Below, piece by piece: positions 8,834 to 18,828 of a stretch of 64,000 bases of DNA (its first letter is position 1; every line of letters begins with the position of its first letter). The DNA comes from Halomonas ramblicola. Lineage in GTDB: Bacteria; Pseudomonadota; Gammaproteobacteria; Pseudomonadales; Halomonadaceae. The stretch is taken from assembly GCF_030409215.1 (NCBI RefSeq), contig NZ_JAUFPL010000004.1, positions 74,095 to 138,094 on the forward strand. The letters are read 5' to 3'. Under the pieces are notes generated by a model that was given only the letters and a program-made list of their open reading frames with translations, did no database searches and had not been told where the DNA came from. Position numbers and translations under genes: made by a program.

Positions 8834-10593
8834 CGTTGACCTCCGGTCCGCATGACGCCCGCCGTCTCCGGCAAGGGCTGGTAAAGGGCGCCCAACTGCT
8901 CGGCGATCTGACGCCCCCGCCCCCGCCTGACGGCGGCCCCTTCGGTATCCACGACGACGCAATCGCCGAGTGACGGCAGGCCGGCCAGGGATTGCCGGGT
9001 GCGGCCGTCGGTGATCAGGTAGGTGCGGACATGCAGGCCGGCGTCCTGACGCCGCCATTGGCGGATCAGCCGCGCCGCCCGCAGGACGGCGTCGCGGATC
9101 GGGGTCCCACCGCCGCCGTCCGCGGCATCGAGCCGCTCGAGCAGGTCCTTGGGCGCGCGTCGCCGGGGCAGGACCTCCGTGACGCCGTCATTGCCGAAGC
9201 CCAGCACCACGATCTGCTCCCGGACGGCGTAGGCCTGGCGCGCCAGCCGGTCGACCAGCCCCTTGGCCCGGCCCAGCAGGCGCTGGCCCAGGGTGGAGGC
9301 AGAGGTATCCAGCAGGATGAGATGCAGCACCGGCTGCCCGGTGCGGGCCCGGCGATAGCGCAGGCGTCGCCAGGGCCAGTGCCCGCGGTTGTCGATCAGG
9401 GTGCCGAACCAGTCCGGTCGTTGTGCCTCGGCATGGGCCCGGCGCTGCCCCGGCTGGTGCCCCTTGCCCAGGCGCTTGGAGGACAGGCGCGAGGACGGCA
9501 CCGATGCCGGCTGTTTCGCTCGGGTTTCCGCGGGGATGTCCGGAAATTCCACCGCCGGCACGCTGACGCTTTTCTGTGTCACCGGCGGCATGGCGCCCCA
9601 CTGCCCCTGCGCCTCCGAAGCCGCGCCGTGGCCACCGCTGCCGGCCGGTGTCTGCCTGTCGGCGCCGGCGCTCCCCCCGCCGGGGGGCGGCGGCGTTCCG
9701 GACTGTGAGGGTGGCGTCGTATGTTGCGTCGTACGGCGATGGGCCAGGACCCAGGGCTCGACGGTCTCCAGGTCCTCCCGGCTCACCGTCGTCGCGCCTC
9801 GCCAGACGGCATGCGCCTGCGCCGCGCGATGCCAGGCCACATCCGCCCGCAGGCCCTCGACCCCCGCGGCCTCGCAGCGAGCCGCGATATGGTCGTAGAC
9901 CCAGGGCTCGGCGGTGACCTCGGTCAGCGCCCGTTGCGCCCGCCGGATGCGCCGGGTCAGCGCCGCCTGGTCGGCCTCGTGGCGGGCGACATAGGCCTGC
10001 GGATCGCGGTCGAAGGCCTCTCGCTGCTGCACGATGGCCACCCGCTCCCGCACGCTCACCACCGCCTCCTGCTCGAGACAGAGGCCGAAGCGATCGAGCA
10101 ACTGGGGGCGCAGTTCCCCCTCGTCCGGGTTCATGGTGCCGATCAGGCCGAAGCGGGCGGGATGCGTATGGCTGATGCCGTCGCGCTCGACGATGTTGAC
10201 GCCGCTGGCCGCCACGTCGAGCAGCAGGTCCACCAGGGAGTCCGGCAGCAGGTTGACCTCGTCGACATACAGCACGCCACCGTGGGCCTTGGCCAGCAGG
10301 CCCTCGTGGAAGGTCGCCTCGCGCTCGGCCAGCACCCGCTGGAGATCCAGGCTGCCGGTCAGGCGGTCCTCGCTGGCGCCCAGCGGCAGGGTGACGAACG
10401 GCGGCCGCCGGCCCTCGGCGTCATCGGGCAGGATCGCCGCCAGCGCCCGTGCCAGGGTGGACTTCGCGCTCCCCCGGGGGCCGCTGATCAAGACGCCACC
10501 CACCCGGGGGTTGATGACGTTGAGCAGCAGGGCGGTCTTGAGCGCCTCCTGGCCGACCACGGCGGCAAAGGGAAACTCACACGCGGCGGGCAT
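8830..10593 (-). CDS. ChlI/ChlD-type AAA+ plus VWA chelatase subunit
   Basis: A 587-residue fusion. The N-terminal AAA+ module resembles ChlI/BchI, with Walker A GPRGSAKST and Walker B GGVLYVDEVNLLPD. A low-complexity Gly/Pro-rich linker covers roughly residues 300-345. The C-terminal integrin-I/VWA module resembles ChlD, with the MIDAS residues in DTSAST, GGTPI and ITDGR. It is the first gene after the cobalamin riboswitch and overlaps cobB, so it very probably powers CobN as a cobaltochelatase rather than making Mg-protoporphyrin; no chlorophyll genes are visible. The ATG at 10593 is chosen because GAGG precedes it by five bases. A TTG at 10617 is possible. Confidence 0.88.
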   Translation of the reverse strand: MPAACEFPFAAVVGQEALKTALLLNVINPRVGGVLISGPRGSAKSTLARALAAILPDDAEGRRPPFVTLPLGASEDRLTGSLDLQRVLAEREATFHEGLLAKAHGGVLYVDEVNLLPDSLVDLLLDVAASGVNIVERDGISHTHPARFGLIGTMNPDEGELRPQLLDRFGLCLEQEAVVSVRERVAIVQQREAFDRDPQAYVARHEADQAALTRRIRRAQRALTEVTAEPWVYDHIAARCEAAGVEGLRADVAWHRAAQAHAVWRGATTVSREDLETVEPWVLAHRRTTQHTTPPSQSGTPPPPGGGSAGADRQTPAGSGGHGAASEAQGQWGAMPPVTQKSVSVPAVEFPDIPAETRAKQPASVPSSRLSSKRLGKGHQPGQRRAHAEAQRPDWFGTLIDNRGHWPWRRLRYRRARTGQPVLHLILLDTSASTLGQRLLGRAKGLVDRLARQAYAVREQIVVLGFGNDGVTEVLPRRRAPKDLLERLDAADGGGGTPIRDAVLRAARLIRQWRRQDAGLHVRTYLITDGRTRQSLAGLPSLGDCVVVDTEGAAVRRGRGRQIAEQLGALYQPLPETAGVMRTGGQR

Positions 10594-10755
10594 GATGGCC
10601 TCGCACGGGGGCGGCAAGAGACGTCAGGACGATGGCACACGGCCGGCGGGTCGGTAGCCGACGGGAACGGGAAGCCCGTTGGGAAGGAAAGCAAGGAGTC
10701 GCAGACACACTCTGATCCCCGGTGCCCACCGCACCATCACTGGATGAAACGAAAC

Positions 10756-10942
10756 GACGGGCCGGTCTCCGGGCTCTAAGGAGGGCGCATTCGAGAGAAT
10801 CACGCCAACGCCTGCACCTTCCCGGCCCATGCCAGTGGTCTTCGCAGGCGACTCGCTTATTACCGTTGCGGGGGCAGCGATGGACTTGGCCGTACGGCCT
10901 CACCATACTTCCCGATTATCCCCTGATGCAGGGGCACCCGTC
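10756..10942 (-). promoter_or_regulatory. cobalamin riboswitch ahead of the ring-synthesis operon
   Basis: On the minus strand the conserved elements occur in the right order: GGTGCC, then GATAATCGGGAAG and GGTG, the core GCTGCCCCCGCAACGG, CCACTGGCATG, GGGAAGGTGCAGG, and the B12 box AGCCCGGAGACCGGCC. A closing P1 stem pairs GACGGG (10937-10942) with CCCGTC (10756-10761). About 160 bases separate it from the chelatase ATG. In known cases adenosylcobalamin binding represses expression, so the chelatase-cobB-cobW-cobN-cobG-cobH-cobI operon should be switched off by B12. Confidence 0.95.
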
Positions 10943-11337
10943 TCAGTCGGGCCATCCTAAAGCAATTGCCGCAACAGGCGCAATCGATGGCCATCATCCG
11001 CCAGGACTATCGCGGATGGCAGCCTCGCCCCGGCGCCCCTCGCCATGGGTAACTGCGATTGTCCTGCACCCGTTCCGCACCGCGCTCCTGGTGCGCCCGG
11101 GCCGCCCGCCGGGCAGGCACCGGGGCACTGGGGTGCGGGCCGATGGCCCGATCCTCATGGGGATGCCGGGGGTTGTTTTTTCATGCGGTTCTATCACATG
11201 ATCTTCGCCGCTCGCGATCGACATGCCGAGGTCGAGGCGAGCATCATCGCGGCATGGCCATGAAAAAAACGGCATGAAGCTCGACAATCACCACGGCGTG
11301 ACCGGCCATTTCTTCCCTGAAACCCGGATATAAACTC
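10943..11337. other. gene-free divergent region between riboswitch and ABC transporter
   Basis: No convincing coding sequence on either strand. It must contain the promoter of the leftward riboswitch transcript and of the rightward transporter operon, but I could not pick clear -35/-10 pairs. It contains T- and A-runs at 11175-11181 and 11263-11269 that form the arms of a long inverted repeat (GTTTTTTCATG / CATGAAAAAAAC) about 70 bases apart. No second riboswitch core is visible in the rightward orientation. Confidence 0.5.
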
Positions 11338-12354
11338 ATGAACATCGCTCGTCCTGTATTGGCAACGCTATCGTTTATTTCGGCTTCCCATGCCGTGGCC
11401 GATGCCACCTCCTATCCGCTGACCCTGACCAATTGCGGCCAGGAAATCCGCATTCCATCCGCTCCCGAAAGTACGGTCACGGTCGGCCAATCGGCCACCG
11501 AAATCCTCTATGCCCTGGGACTGTCCGAGCGGGTCGAGGGCACCTCGGTCTGGTTCAACCCGGTGTTGCCGGAGTTCCGGGATGTCGATGCCGATATCGA
11601 GCGCCTTACCGACAACGATCCGAGCTTCGAGGCCGTGGTGAACAAGAAACCCGACCTCGTCGCCGCCCAGTACGAGTGGCATGTCGGCCCCACCGGCAGC
11701 GTGGCGACCCGACGCCAGTTCCATGACCTGGGCATCGCCACCTACATCATGCCGGCCGACTGCGACACCAAGGACAATTCCACCGGCGGCGATGGCACCC
11801 GCACCGGCGCCTTCTCCCCCGACTCGGTCTACAAGGGCATCACCGAGCTGGCCACGATCTTCGACGTGCAGGACGCCGGTGAAGCGCTGGTGGCCGACCT
11901 CGAGGCGCGCGAGGCCAGTGCCGTCGCCGACGCCGAGGGCCTCGCGCTACCGGAGGACCTGTCGGCGGTATTCTGGTTCTCTTCCCCCGACCAGTCGGTG
12001 GACCCCTATGTCGCCGGCCGGCTCGGCGCACCGGGCTACATGATGGACAAGCTCGGCATCCGCAACGTGATCGAATCGGACGAGGAGTGGCCCGTCGTCG
12101 GTTGGGAATCCATTGCCCAGGCCGATCCCGACATCATCGTGGTAGCTCGCATGGAACGTCGTCGCTACCCGGCCGACGATGTCGACAAGAAGCTCGAATT
12201 TCTCCACAGCGACCCCGTGACCCGCGAGATGTCGGCGGTGAAAAACGACCGTATCATCGAGATGGACGCCCATGCGATGAGCGCCACCATGCGCACGCTC
12301 TTCGGCCTCGAGACGCTGGTCGACGCCTTGTCGACCCTGTCCTTCGAACGATGA
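11338..12354 (+). CDS. periplasmic substrate-binding protein of a FecCD-type ABC transporter
   Basis: A 338-residue protein with a short signal peptide (about residues 1-22, VLATLSFISASHAVA) and the BtuF/FepB periplasmic-binding fold: SATEILYALGLSERVEGTS, then KPDLVAAQYEW, later WESIAQADPDIIVVA. Family members bind siderophores, haem, cobalamin or metal complexes. The substrate cannot be read from sequence. The internal PADCDTKDN-TGGDGTRTGAF stretch is not typical of BtuF, so I do not call it cobalamin-specific. It is the first gene of a three-gene operon and overlaps the permease (ATGA). The ribosome-binding site is poor, leaving some start uncertainty. Confidence 0.82.
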   Translation: MNIARPVLATLSFISASHAVADATSYPLTLTNCGQEIRIPSAPESTVTVGQSATEILYALGLSERVEGTSVWFNPVLPEFRDVDADIERLTDNDPSFEAVVNKKPDLVAAQYEWHVGPTGSVATRRQFHDLGIATYIMPADCDTKDNSTGGDGTRTGAFSPDSVYKGITELATIFDVQDAGEALVADLEAREASAVADAEGLALPEDLSAVFWFSSPDQSVDPYVAGRLGAPGYMMDKLGIRNVIESDEEWPVVGWESIAQADPDIIVVARMERRRYPADDVDKKLEFLHSDPVTREMSAVKNDRIIEMDAHAMSATMRTLFGLETLVDALSTLSFER

Positions 12355-13414
12355 ATTCGGCAACGGCACGACATTCACTGGCTCGCTCCCGCTGGCGCTG
12401 GGCCTGGTCGGTGCCACCGATCCTGTTCCTCGCGGTGATGGCCGGCACCGCGATCGGCGAGACGCCGATCCCGGTGGACACCATCCTCAAGGTGCTGGCC
12501 AACCGGCTCTGGGGAGCGAACTATCCCGTCGATCGGATCGACGCCGGCATCGTCTGGAGCTACCGGCTCAGCCGCGCCATTCTCGCGGCCTGCTGCGGCG
12601 CCGGGCTGGCCCTGGCCGGTGTCGTCCTGCAGGCCCTGCTGCGCAACCCCCTGGCCGATCCGTTCCTGATGGGCATCTCCGCCGGCGCCTCGACCGGTGC
12701 CGTGGCTGTCACCATCACCGGGCTCGGCGCCGGCACCATGACGCTCTCGCTCGGCGCCTTCGCCGGGGCCAGCCTGGCCTTCGGCCTGGTGGTGCTGCTC
12801 GCCCATGCCGCCGGCAGCGGCACGGGGGGCGGACGCGGCGCCCAGGCCGCAGGGGCCATCATCCTGGCCGGTATCGCCGGCTCCCAACTCTTCAATGCCC
12901 TCACCGCCTTCATCATTGCCAAGTCGGCGAGTGCCGAGCAGGCGCGCGGCATCATGTTCTGGCTGATGGGCAACCTCTCCGGCGTGCGTTGGGACGACGT
13001 CATCCTGGGACTGCCCGCCGCCTTGGGCGGCCTGTTGATCTGCCTGTGGTACCGGCGGGCGCTGGACGCCTTCACCTTCGGCGCCGACAGCGCCGCCTCG
13101 ATGGGCATCGCCGTGAACGGCGTCCGGGGCGTGCTGATCGCCGCCATGGCACTGGTGACCGCCGTGATGGTCTCCATGGTCGGCGCCATCGGCTTCGTGG
13201 GCCTGGTGATTCCCCATGCCATGCGCTTTCTCGTCGGCAGTCGCCACACCCGCCTGGTGCCTGCCTCGGCGCTCGCCGGCGCGGTCTTCCTGATCGGCGC
13301 GGACATCCTCTCGCGCATCCTGGTGCCGGGGCAGGTGTTGCCGATCGGCGTGGTCACGGCGCTGATCGGGGCCCCGGCGTTCGCCATGATTCTGGTTCGC
13401 GGGACGAGGGCAAG

Positions 13415-13418
<4 letters not shown>
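12351..13418 (+). CDS. FecCD/BtuC family ABC transporter permease
   Basis: Integral membrane permease of 355 residues. It has about ten hydrophobic segments and the FecCD signature in GVVLQALLRNPLADPFLMGISAGASTG (read in part) near residue 85. Near the C-terminus are VGAIGFVGLVIPHAMRF and LPIGVVTALIGAPAF. The ATG overlaps the substrate-binding protein stop, and the longer upstream frame is a shadow. Forms a complex with the neighbouring ATPase; substrate unknown but of the siderophore/haem/corrinoid class. Confidence 0.9.
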
Positions 13419-14179
<761 letters not shown>

Positions 14180-14185
14180 GGCAGG

Positions 14186-14977
14186 TCATCTCGCGGGCAC
14201 GAAGACGGGGGCGCCGTCGACCCAGGCGGTGGCCAGGCGCTGGCCATAGAGGCGCTCCAGGGCCTCGGGCACCAGCATGGCATCCGCGGGGCCCCAGCAT
14301 GCCTCCCCGTCCGGGTAGAGCAGCAGCAGGTGGTCGCACCAGCGGGCGGCCAGGTTGAGGTCGTGCAGGCACATCAGCACGGCGCGTCCCTCCGCGGCCT
14401 GTTCGGCCAGCAGGGCCATCACCGCCGCCTGATGGTGCAGGTCCAGGTGATTGGTGGGCTCGTCGGCGAGCCACAGCGCCGGCGCCTGGGTCAGCACCGT
14501 GGCGATGGCCAGGCGCTGGCGCTCGCCGCCGGAGAGGGTGTTCACCAGGCGTTCGGCGAGGTGGGCCACGTCGAGCCGCTCCAGCGCCGCCTCGGCCAGG
14601 CGCCGGTCCTCGGCGCTCTCCAGCTGCCAGGGCGACAGATAGGGATGGCGGCCGATCAGCGCGGTCTCGCGCACCGCGGCGGGGAAGCCGTCGTGGCGCT
14701 CCTGGAACACCAGCCCCAGGCGGCGGGCCACCTCGCGTCGGCGCAGGGCGCCCAGCGGGCGGCCGTCGAGGCGCACCTCGCCTCGGCGCGGCGTGCGCAA
14801 CCCGGCCAGGGTGTGCAGCAGGGTGGTCTTGCCGACCCCGTTGGGGCCCAGCACGCCCCAGACCTGGCCGGGCGCGACGCACAAGTCCAGCGCCCGGCCG
14901 TCGTCGCGCCCCGGCACGTCGATCACCAGGTCGCGGGCCTCCAGGGCGGGCGTCGGGGTCGTCGGCATGCGCTCCAT
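14186..14977 (-). CDS. btuD: vitamin B12 ABC transporter ATPase BtuD
   Basis: A 263-residue ATPase with Walker A GPNGVGKTT, signature LSGGERQRL, Walker B LWLADEPTNHLD and the switch histidine in CLHDLNLA. Its ATG overlaps the btuC stop (TGATG), and it is the last gene of the riboswitch-controlled btuBFCD operon. The Walker B has Ala in place of the usual final hydrophobic residue before Asp-Glu, which BtuD tolerates. Assignment to cobalamin rests on the operon and riboswitch rather than on the ATPase itself. Confidence 0.9.
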   Translation of the reverse strand: MERMPTTPTPALEARDLVIDVPGRDDGRALDLCVAPGQVWGVLGPNGVGKTTLLHTLAGLRTPRRGEVRLDGRPLGALRRREVARRLGLVFQERHDGFPAAVRETALIGRHPYLSPWQLESAEDRRLAEAALERLDVAHLAERLVNTLSGGERQRLAIATVLTQAPALWLADEPTNHLDLHHQAAVMALLAEQAAEGRAVLMCLHDLNLAARWCDHLLLLYPDGEACWGPADAMLVPEALERLYGQRLATAWVDGAPVFVPAR

Positions 14978-15945
14978 CACTGCCCCCGGTACAGCAGGAA
15001 CAGGAAGGTGGGCACCCCGAGCAGCGCGGTGATCACCCCCACCGGCAGCTGCTCCGGGGCGATCAGGGTGCGCGCCAGGGTGTCGGCCAGCAGCAGCAGG
15101 GTACCGCCGGCCAGGGCGCAGGCGGGCAGGATCAGGCGCTGGTCGTTGCCCAGCACCAGGCGCAGCATGTGCGGCACCACCAGGCCGACGAAGCCGATGC
15201 TGCCGGCGCCGGTCACCGCCGCGGCGGTGAGCAGGCTGGCCGCCAGGTAGAGGGTCCACTCCAGGCGGCGCACCGCGACCCCCAGGGCGGCGGCCTGCAG
15301 CGGCCCCCGCGCCAGGACGTTGAGGCTACGCCCCAGCGGCACCACCAGCAGGCAGACCAGCAGCAGCAGCGCCAGCAGCGGCCAGGGGGTACCGGCATGG
15401 GACAGGTCGCCCATCAGCCAGTAGAGCATGCCGGGCAGTCGCTGGGCGGGGCTCACCGCCAGCATCAGGGTGATCACCGCGCCCCAGCCGGCGGCCACCA
15501 CCACCCCGGTGAGCAGCAGCCGCGCCGGCGTCCAGCCGCCGTGACCATGGGCCAGGCCGAACACCAGCAGGGTCGAGACCAGTGCCCCGACGAAGGCAGA
15601 ACCCGAGACCAGCACGCTACCGAAGCCCGCCAGCATGGCCAGCAGGGCGCCCACCGAGGCGCCGCCGGAGAGCCCCAGCACATAGGGATCGGCCAGCGGG
15701 TTGCGCAACAGCACCTGCATCAGCGCTCCGGCCACGGCGAGCAGCCCGCCCACGGCGAAAGCGGCCAGCGACCGTGGCAGGCGCAGCTCGAGGATCAGGG
15801 TGCGGGAGAGCGCCTCGCCCCGGCCGCCCAGGGCGGCCAGGATCTCTTCCGGCGGCAGTGTCACGCTGCCGAGTGCCACCGACAGCGCCAGGGCCGCCAG
15901 GGCGGCCAGGGCCAGGGCGCCGAGGGGGCGGATCATCGGGATCAC
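14977..15945 (-). CDS. btuC: vitamin B12 ABC transporter permease BtuC
   Basis: FecCD-family permease of about 322 residues with ten predicted membrane spans and the family motif LMQVLLRNPLADPYVLGLSGG. GSIGFVGLVVPHMLRL lies in the second half and LPVGVITALLGVPTF near the end. I start at a GTG at 15945 that overlaps the btuF stop (GTGA) and has GGGGAG eight bases upstream. An ATG at 15936 (MIRPLG) is the alternative and would give 319 residues. It forms the channel of the importer with BtuD and BtuF. Confidence 0.9.
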   Translation of the reverse strand: MIPMIRPLGALALAALAALALSVALGSVTLPPEEILAALGGRGEALSRTLILELRLPRSLAAFAVGGLLAVAGALMQVLLRNPLADPYVLGLSGGASVGALLAMLAGFGSVLVSGSAFVGALVSTLLVFGLAHGHGGWTPARLLLTGVVVAAGWGAVITLMLAVSPAQRLPGMLYWLMGDLSHAGTPWPLLALLLLVCLLVVPLGRSLNVLARGPLQAAALGVAVRRLEWTLYLAASLLTAAAVTGAGSIGFVGLVVPHMLRLVLGNDQRLILPACALAGGTLLLLADTLARTLIAPEQLPVGVITALLGVPTFLFLLYRGQ

Positions 15946-16859
15946 GAGCCCTGCTCCCCGCGCCGCTCGCGAGCCCGATCGAGCTTCTCGCAGAACAGCC
16001 GGCTGCCCTCCAGCAGCCGCGGGGTGGGTCGCTGGATCAGCGACGGCGGCACAAAGAAGAGGTTGTCGCGGTCCACCGCGGTGAGCTCCGGGTAGCGCTC
16101 CCAGTGGGTCAGCCAGTCGCGGTTCTCCTCGCCCATGCCACCGGCGAGGATCGCCTCGGGATCGGCGGCCAGCACCGCCTCCTCGTCGAGGCGCGGCACC
16201 AGCCGCTCCAGGTCGCCGAAGACGTTGACGCCGCCACACAGGTTCAAGACCTGGCCGATCAGGTGATCGTCGTTGATGGTCATCAGCGGTTCGTCCCACA
16301 CTTGGTAGAAGACCGGCACCGGCGCGGCCTCGGCGTAGCGCTCGGCGAGCGCCGCCATGCCCTGGCGGAAGCGCTCGGCCTCGGCGTCACCCGCCACCCG
16401 GGTGCCGGCCAGCCGGGCCAGGCGCTCGATGGCGCTGGCCACCCCCTCGAAGGAGCGCGGCTCGATGTAGAAGACCGGCACGCCCAGGGCCTCGATGCGC
16501 TCCAGCTGCTCGGCTGGGTTGCCGGTGACCCAGCCGATCACCAGTTCGGGACGCAGGGCCACCAGGCGCTCCAGGTCGACCCGGGTATGGCTACCCACCG
16601 AGGCGACCTCGCGGGCCTCGGGCGGATAGTCGCTGTAGGCCACCACCGCCACTACCCGCTCGCCGGCACCGGCGGCGTAGACCAGCTCGGTGGCCCCCGG
16701 CGAGAGCGCGGCGATGCGGCGGGCCGGGGCCGCCAGGCACACCTCGCGGTCGGTGTCGTCCACGGCACACACCTCGCCTCGGGCCGGGGAGGCGACCGGG
16801 CCGAGCAACCCACCGCACAGGACGAGGGCCGTCAGTGCGCTGCGGGGGAATCTAGCCAT
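15942..16859 (-). CDS. btuF: periplasmic cobalamin-binding protein BtuF
   Basis: A 305-residue protein with a signal peptide (ALTALVLCGGLLGPVASPARG) and the BtuF fold: RRIAALSPGATELVYAAGAGERVV, SDYPPEAREVASVG, RPELVIGW and LNLCGGVNVF are all close to the BtuF consensus. It captures cobalamin delivered by BtuB and hands it to BtuCD. Its ATG overlaps the btuB stop (TGATGG); a GTG one codon earlier is possible. Position between btuB and btuC in the riboswitch operon strengthens the call. Confidence 0.93.
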   Translation of the reverse strand: MARFPRSALTALVLCGGLLGPVASPARGEVCAVDDTDREVCLAAPARRIAALSPGATELVYAAGAGERVVAVVAYSDYPPEAREVASVGSHTRVDLERLVALRPELVIGWVTGNPAEQLERIEALGVPVFYIEPRSFEGVASAIERLARLAGTRVAGDAEAERFRQGMAALAERYAEAAPVPVFYQVWDEPLMTINDDHLIGQVLNLCGGVNVFGDLERLVPRLDEEAVLAADPEAILAGGMGEENRDWLTHWERYPELTAVDRDNLFFVPPSLIQRPTPRLLEGSRLFCEKLDRARERRGEQGS

Positions 16860-18685
16860 CACTCACCGAAGTGCACGCTGAGGAAGGTGGCATGGCCGGC
16901 GTTGGGGAAGTCACGCGCGGTCTCATACTCCTTGTCCAGGACATTCTCCACGGTCAGGCGCGCCGACCACATGGGAGCAAACGCCCAGCCGGCGCGCAGG
17001 TTAACGTTGCCATAGCCACCAAGACGCTCCTCGTTGTCGGCGTCGTCATAGCGGTGATTCTGCACGATCCAGGAGCCGCCCAGCGACCAGTCACCCAGTG
17101 CGCGGTCGACGTCCAGGCGCAGGCTCTGAGACGCACGGCGGCGCAGGCGATTGCCCGTTTCGCGATCTTCCGGATCGGTATAGGTGAGCGCCGCCGCCAG
17201 GGTCCAGGCATCGAGTTCCGCCCCCGCACTCAGTTCCACACCGCGAATTCGGGCTCGTTGAACGTTCTTTGGAATGTCTACAAAACCGTCTCCGTCAGAA
17301 TCGACATTGATAATCAGGTTATCGATGTCCGTCTGATACAACGCCAAGTCCCAAAAACTACGATTAAACTGCCCCCGAACGCCGATTTCCAAGGTGTCCG
17401 AGGTCTCAGCCTTGAGCTCAGGATTGCCAAATCCCGGGAAGAAGAGCTCATTGAAGGTGGGCGCCCTGAAGGCGGTACCATAGCTGGCCCGCAAGGTGTG
17501 GTGTTCGCTTACCTCGTAGCCCAACGCCAGGCTACCAGTCGTTTCCTCGCCGAAGGCCTCATTGTCGTCGTGGCGCAAGCTGGCCTGAAGGGAAAACGGC
17601 GCAAAATCGAGCAGCCCCTGAGCGAAAAGTGCGGTATTATCCCGATTGCTCTCGTCATAGTCCGACGTGCCACTGACCTCGTCTTCGTCGTGTTCTATAC
17701 CGACAATCAGCTCATGGAAGCCGACCTCCAGGGTATTGTCCCAGCGCACCGTTTGCGTTCGGGTATCGAAGACCGAAAACCCGAAGGCATCGACCGTATC
17801 ACCTTCGTCACGCGACTCGCTCAGAGTCAGACGACTGCGCCAACTGTCAGTCACGGGCACTTCCCCGTAGAGCCCAGCCACCTGCTGTACGAAGTCAGTT
17901 TTGGCAGGTGCGCCAAAACTATCAAACTCGGTATTGCCTTTCGCCCGAAGTGCCAGGCCGCCGATCTCCGCACTATTGTCGAAGGTGTGAGAGAGGCGAA
18001 ACAGACCGCTGGTGTTATCGTAGCCCTTGTCTTCGCCGCCGCGGCGAATGGGGGCACCATCGGTATCGAAGCGGCTGCCGGCGAAGTGATAACGGGTCCC
18101 CCCCTCGGCCCCGGAGAGCGAGGCGCTGTAGCGCTGGGTCTTGAAGGACCCCCCGCCGGCGGAGAGGCGCGGCGTGGGCCCTCGTTCGCCCTCGGGGGTG
18201 AAGAGCTGCACCACGCCACCCACGGCATCGGCACCGTAGAGGCTTCCGCGTGGGCCGCGCACGATCTCGGCGCGCTGGAACATCCGCGGGTCGAGGAACT
18301 GCCAAGCCGGCGCCCCCGAAGTGGCCGAGCGCAGGCGGATGCCATCGATCAGCAGCACGTTCTGGTTGCTATTGGTGCCGCGGATAAAGACGCTGCTCTG
18401 CTTGCCGAAGGAGCCACTGGTGGTGACGTCCACGCCCGGCTGGCCACGGAACAGGTCGATGAGGCTCACCGGATCCTGGCGCTCCAGGGTCGCCTCGTCG
18501 AGCAGGGTGACGGAGGACAGGCTCTCGTCGGCGGTGCGCGGTGCCAGCGCGGCGGTGACCACCAGCGGATTGAGGGTCTGGGCGTCGTCCTCGGCGGAGG
18601 CCGTCTCGCCCTGGGCCTGAACGGCCAGCGGCAGCGCGGCCAGGGCGAAGGCCGCCAGGTCACGGTAAGATCGTGAGATGGTCAT
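16859..18685 (-). CDS. btuB: TonB-dependent vitamin B12 receptor BtuB
   Basis: Outer-membrane receptor of 608 residues: signal peptide (residues about 1-24), TonB-box-like LNPLVVTA, plug domain with DLFRGQPGVDV, FIRGTNSNQNVLLIDGIRL and EIVRGPRGSLYGADAVGGVVQL, then a beta barrel with GYGNVNLRAGWAF and LTVENVLDKEYETA. AAGGGA precedes the ATG at 18685. The frame extends further upstream through the riboswitch but that part is not coding. Two oddities: the last residue is Glu (VHFGE) rather than Phe, and about 17240-17960, coding part of the barrel, is visibly richer in A+T than the plug region. Confidence 0.94.
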   Translation of the reverse strand: MTISRSYRDLAAFALAALPLAVQAQGETASAEDDAQTLNPLVVTAALAPRTADESLSSVTLLDEATLERQDPVSLIDLFRGQPGVDVTTSGSFGKQSSVFIRGTNSNQNVLLIDGIRLRSATSGAPAWQFLDPRMFQRAEIVRGPRGSLYGADAVGGVVQLFTPEGERGPTPRLSAGGGSFKTQRYSASLSGAEGGTRYHFAGSRFDTDGAPIRRGGEDKGYDNTSGLFRLSHTFDNSAEIGGLALRAKGNTEFDSFGAPAKTDFVQQVAGLYGEVPVTDSWRSRLTLSESRDEGDTVDAFGFSVFDTRTQTVRWDNTLEVGFHELIVGIEHDEDEVSGTSDYDESNRDNTALFAQGLLDFAPFSLQASLRHDDNEAFGEETTGSLALGYEVSEHHTLRASYGTAFRAPTFNELFFPGFGNPELKAETSDTLEIGVRGQFNRSFWDLALYQTDIDNLIINVDSDGDGFVDIPKNVQRARIRGVELSAGAELDAWTLAAALTYTDPEDRETGNRLRRRASQSLRLDVDRALGDWSLGGSWIVQNHRYDDADNEERLGGYGNVNLRAGWAFAPMWSARLTVENVLDKEYETARDFPNAGHATFLSVHFGE

Positions 18686-18828
18686 GTCGGGTCCCTTGCT
18701 CACCGTACTCACCCGCACGGCGTATGGCGTTATGGTCGGCCGGCGGGAGGGGGCGAGAGGAGGGACGGAAGCGGCGTCATGCCGGCGGGTGCCCAGCCTC
18801 GCGACCGCCCTCCGCGGCCCGGCATGAA

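Noticed and set aside
9188..9601. Possible programmed frameshift in the ChlI/ChlD-like gene to yield a short ChlI-type product
   Set aside because: Such recoding has been described for chlD genes, so I looked near the domain junction. I saw only a short AAAA run (CAGAAAAGC), no classic slippery heptamer, and the -1 frame stays open for over 130 codons rather than ending quickly.
10943..11337. A third cobalamin riboswitch for the rightward ABC transporter
   Set aside because: Searched by eye for GCCCCCGCAACGG, the GCCACTG element and a B12 box on the plus strand; none is present.
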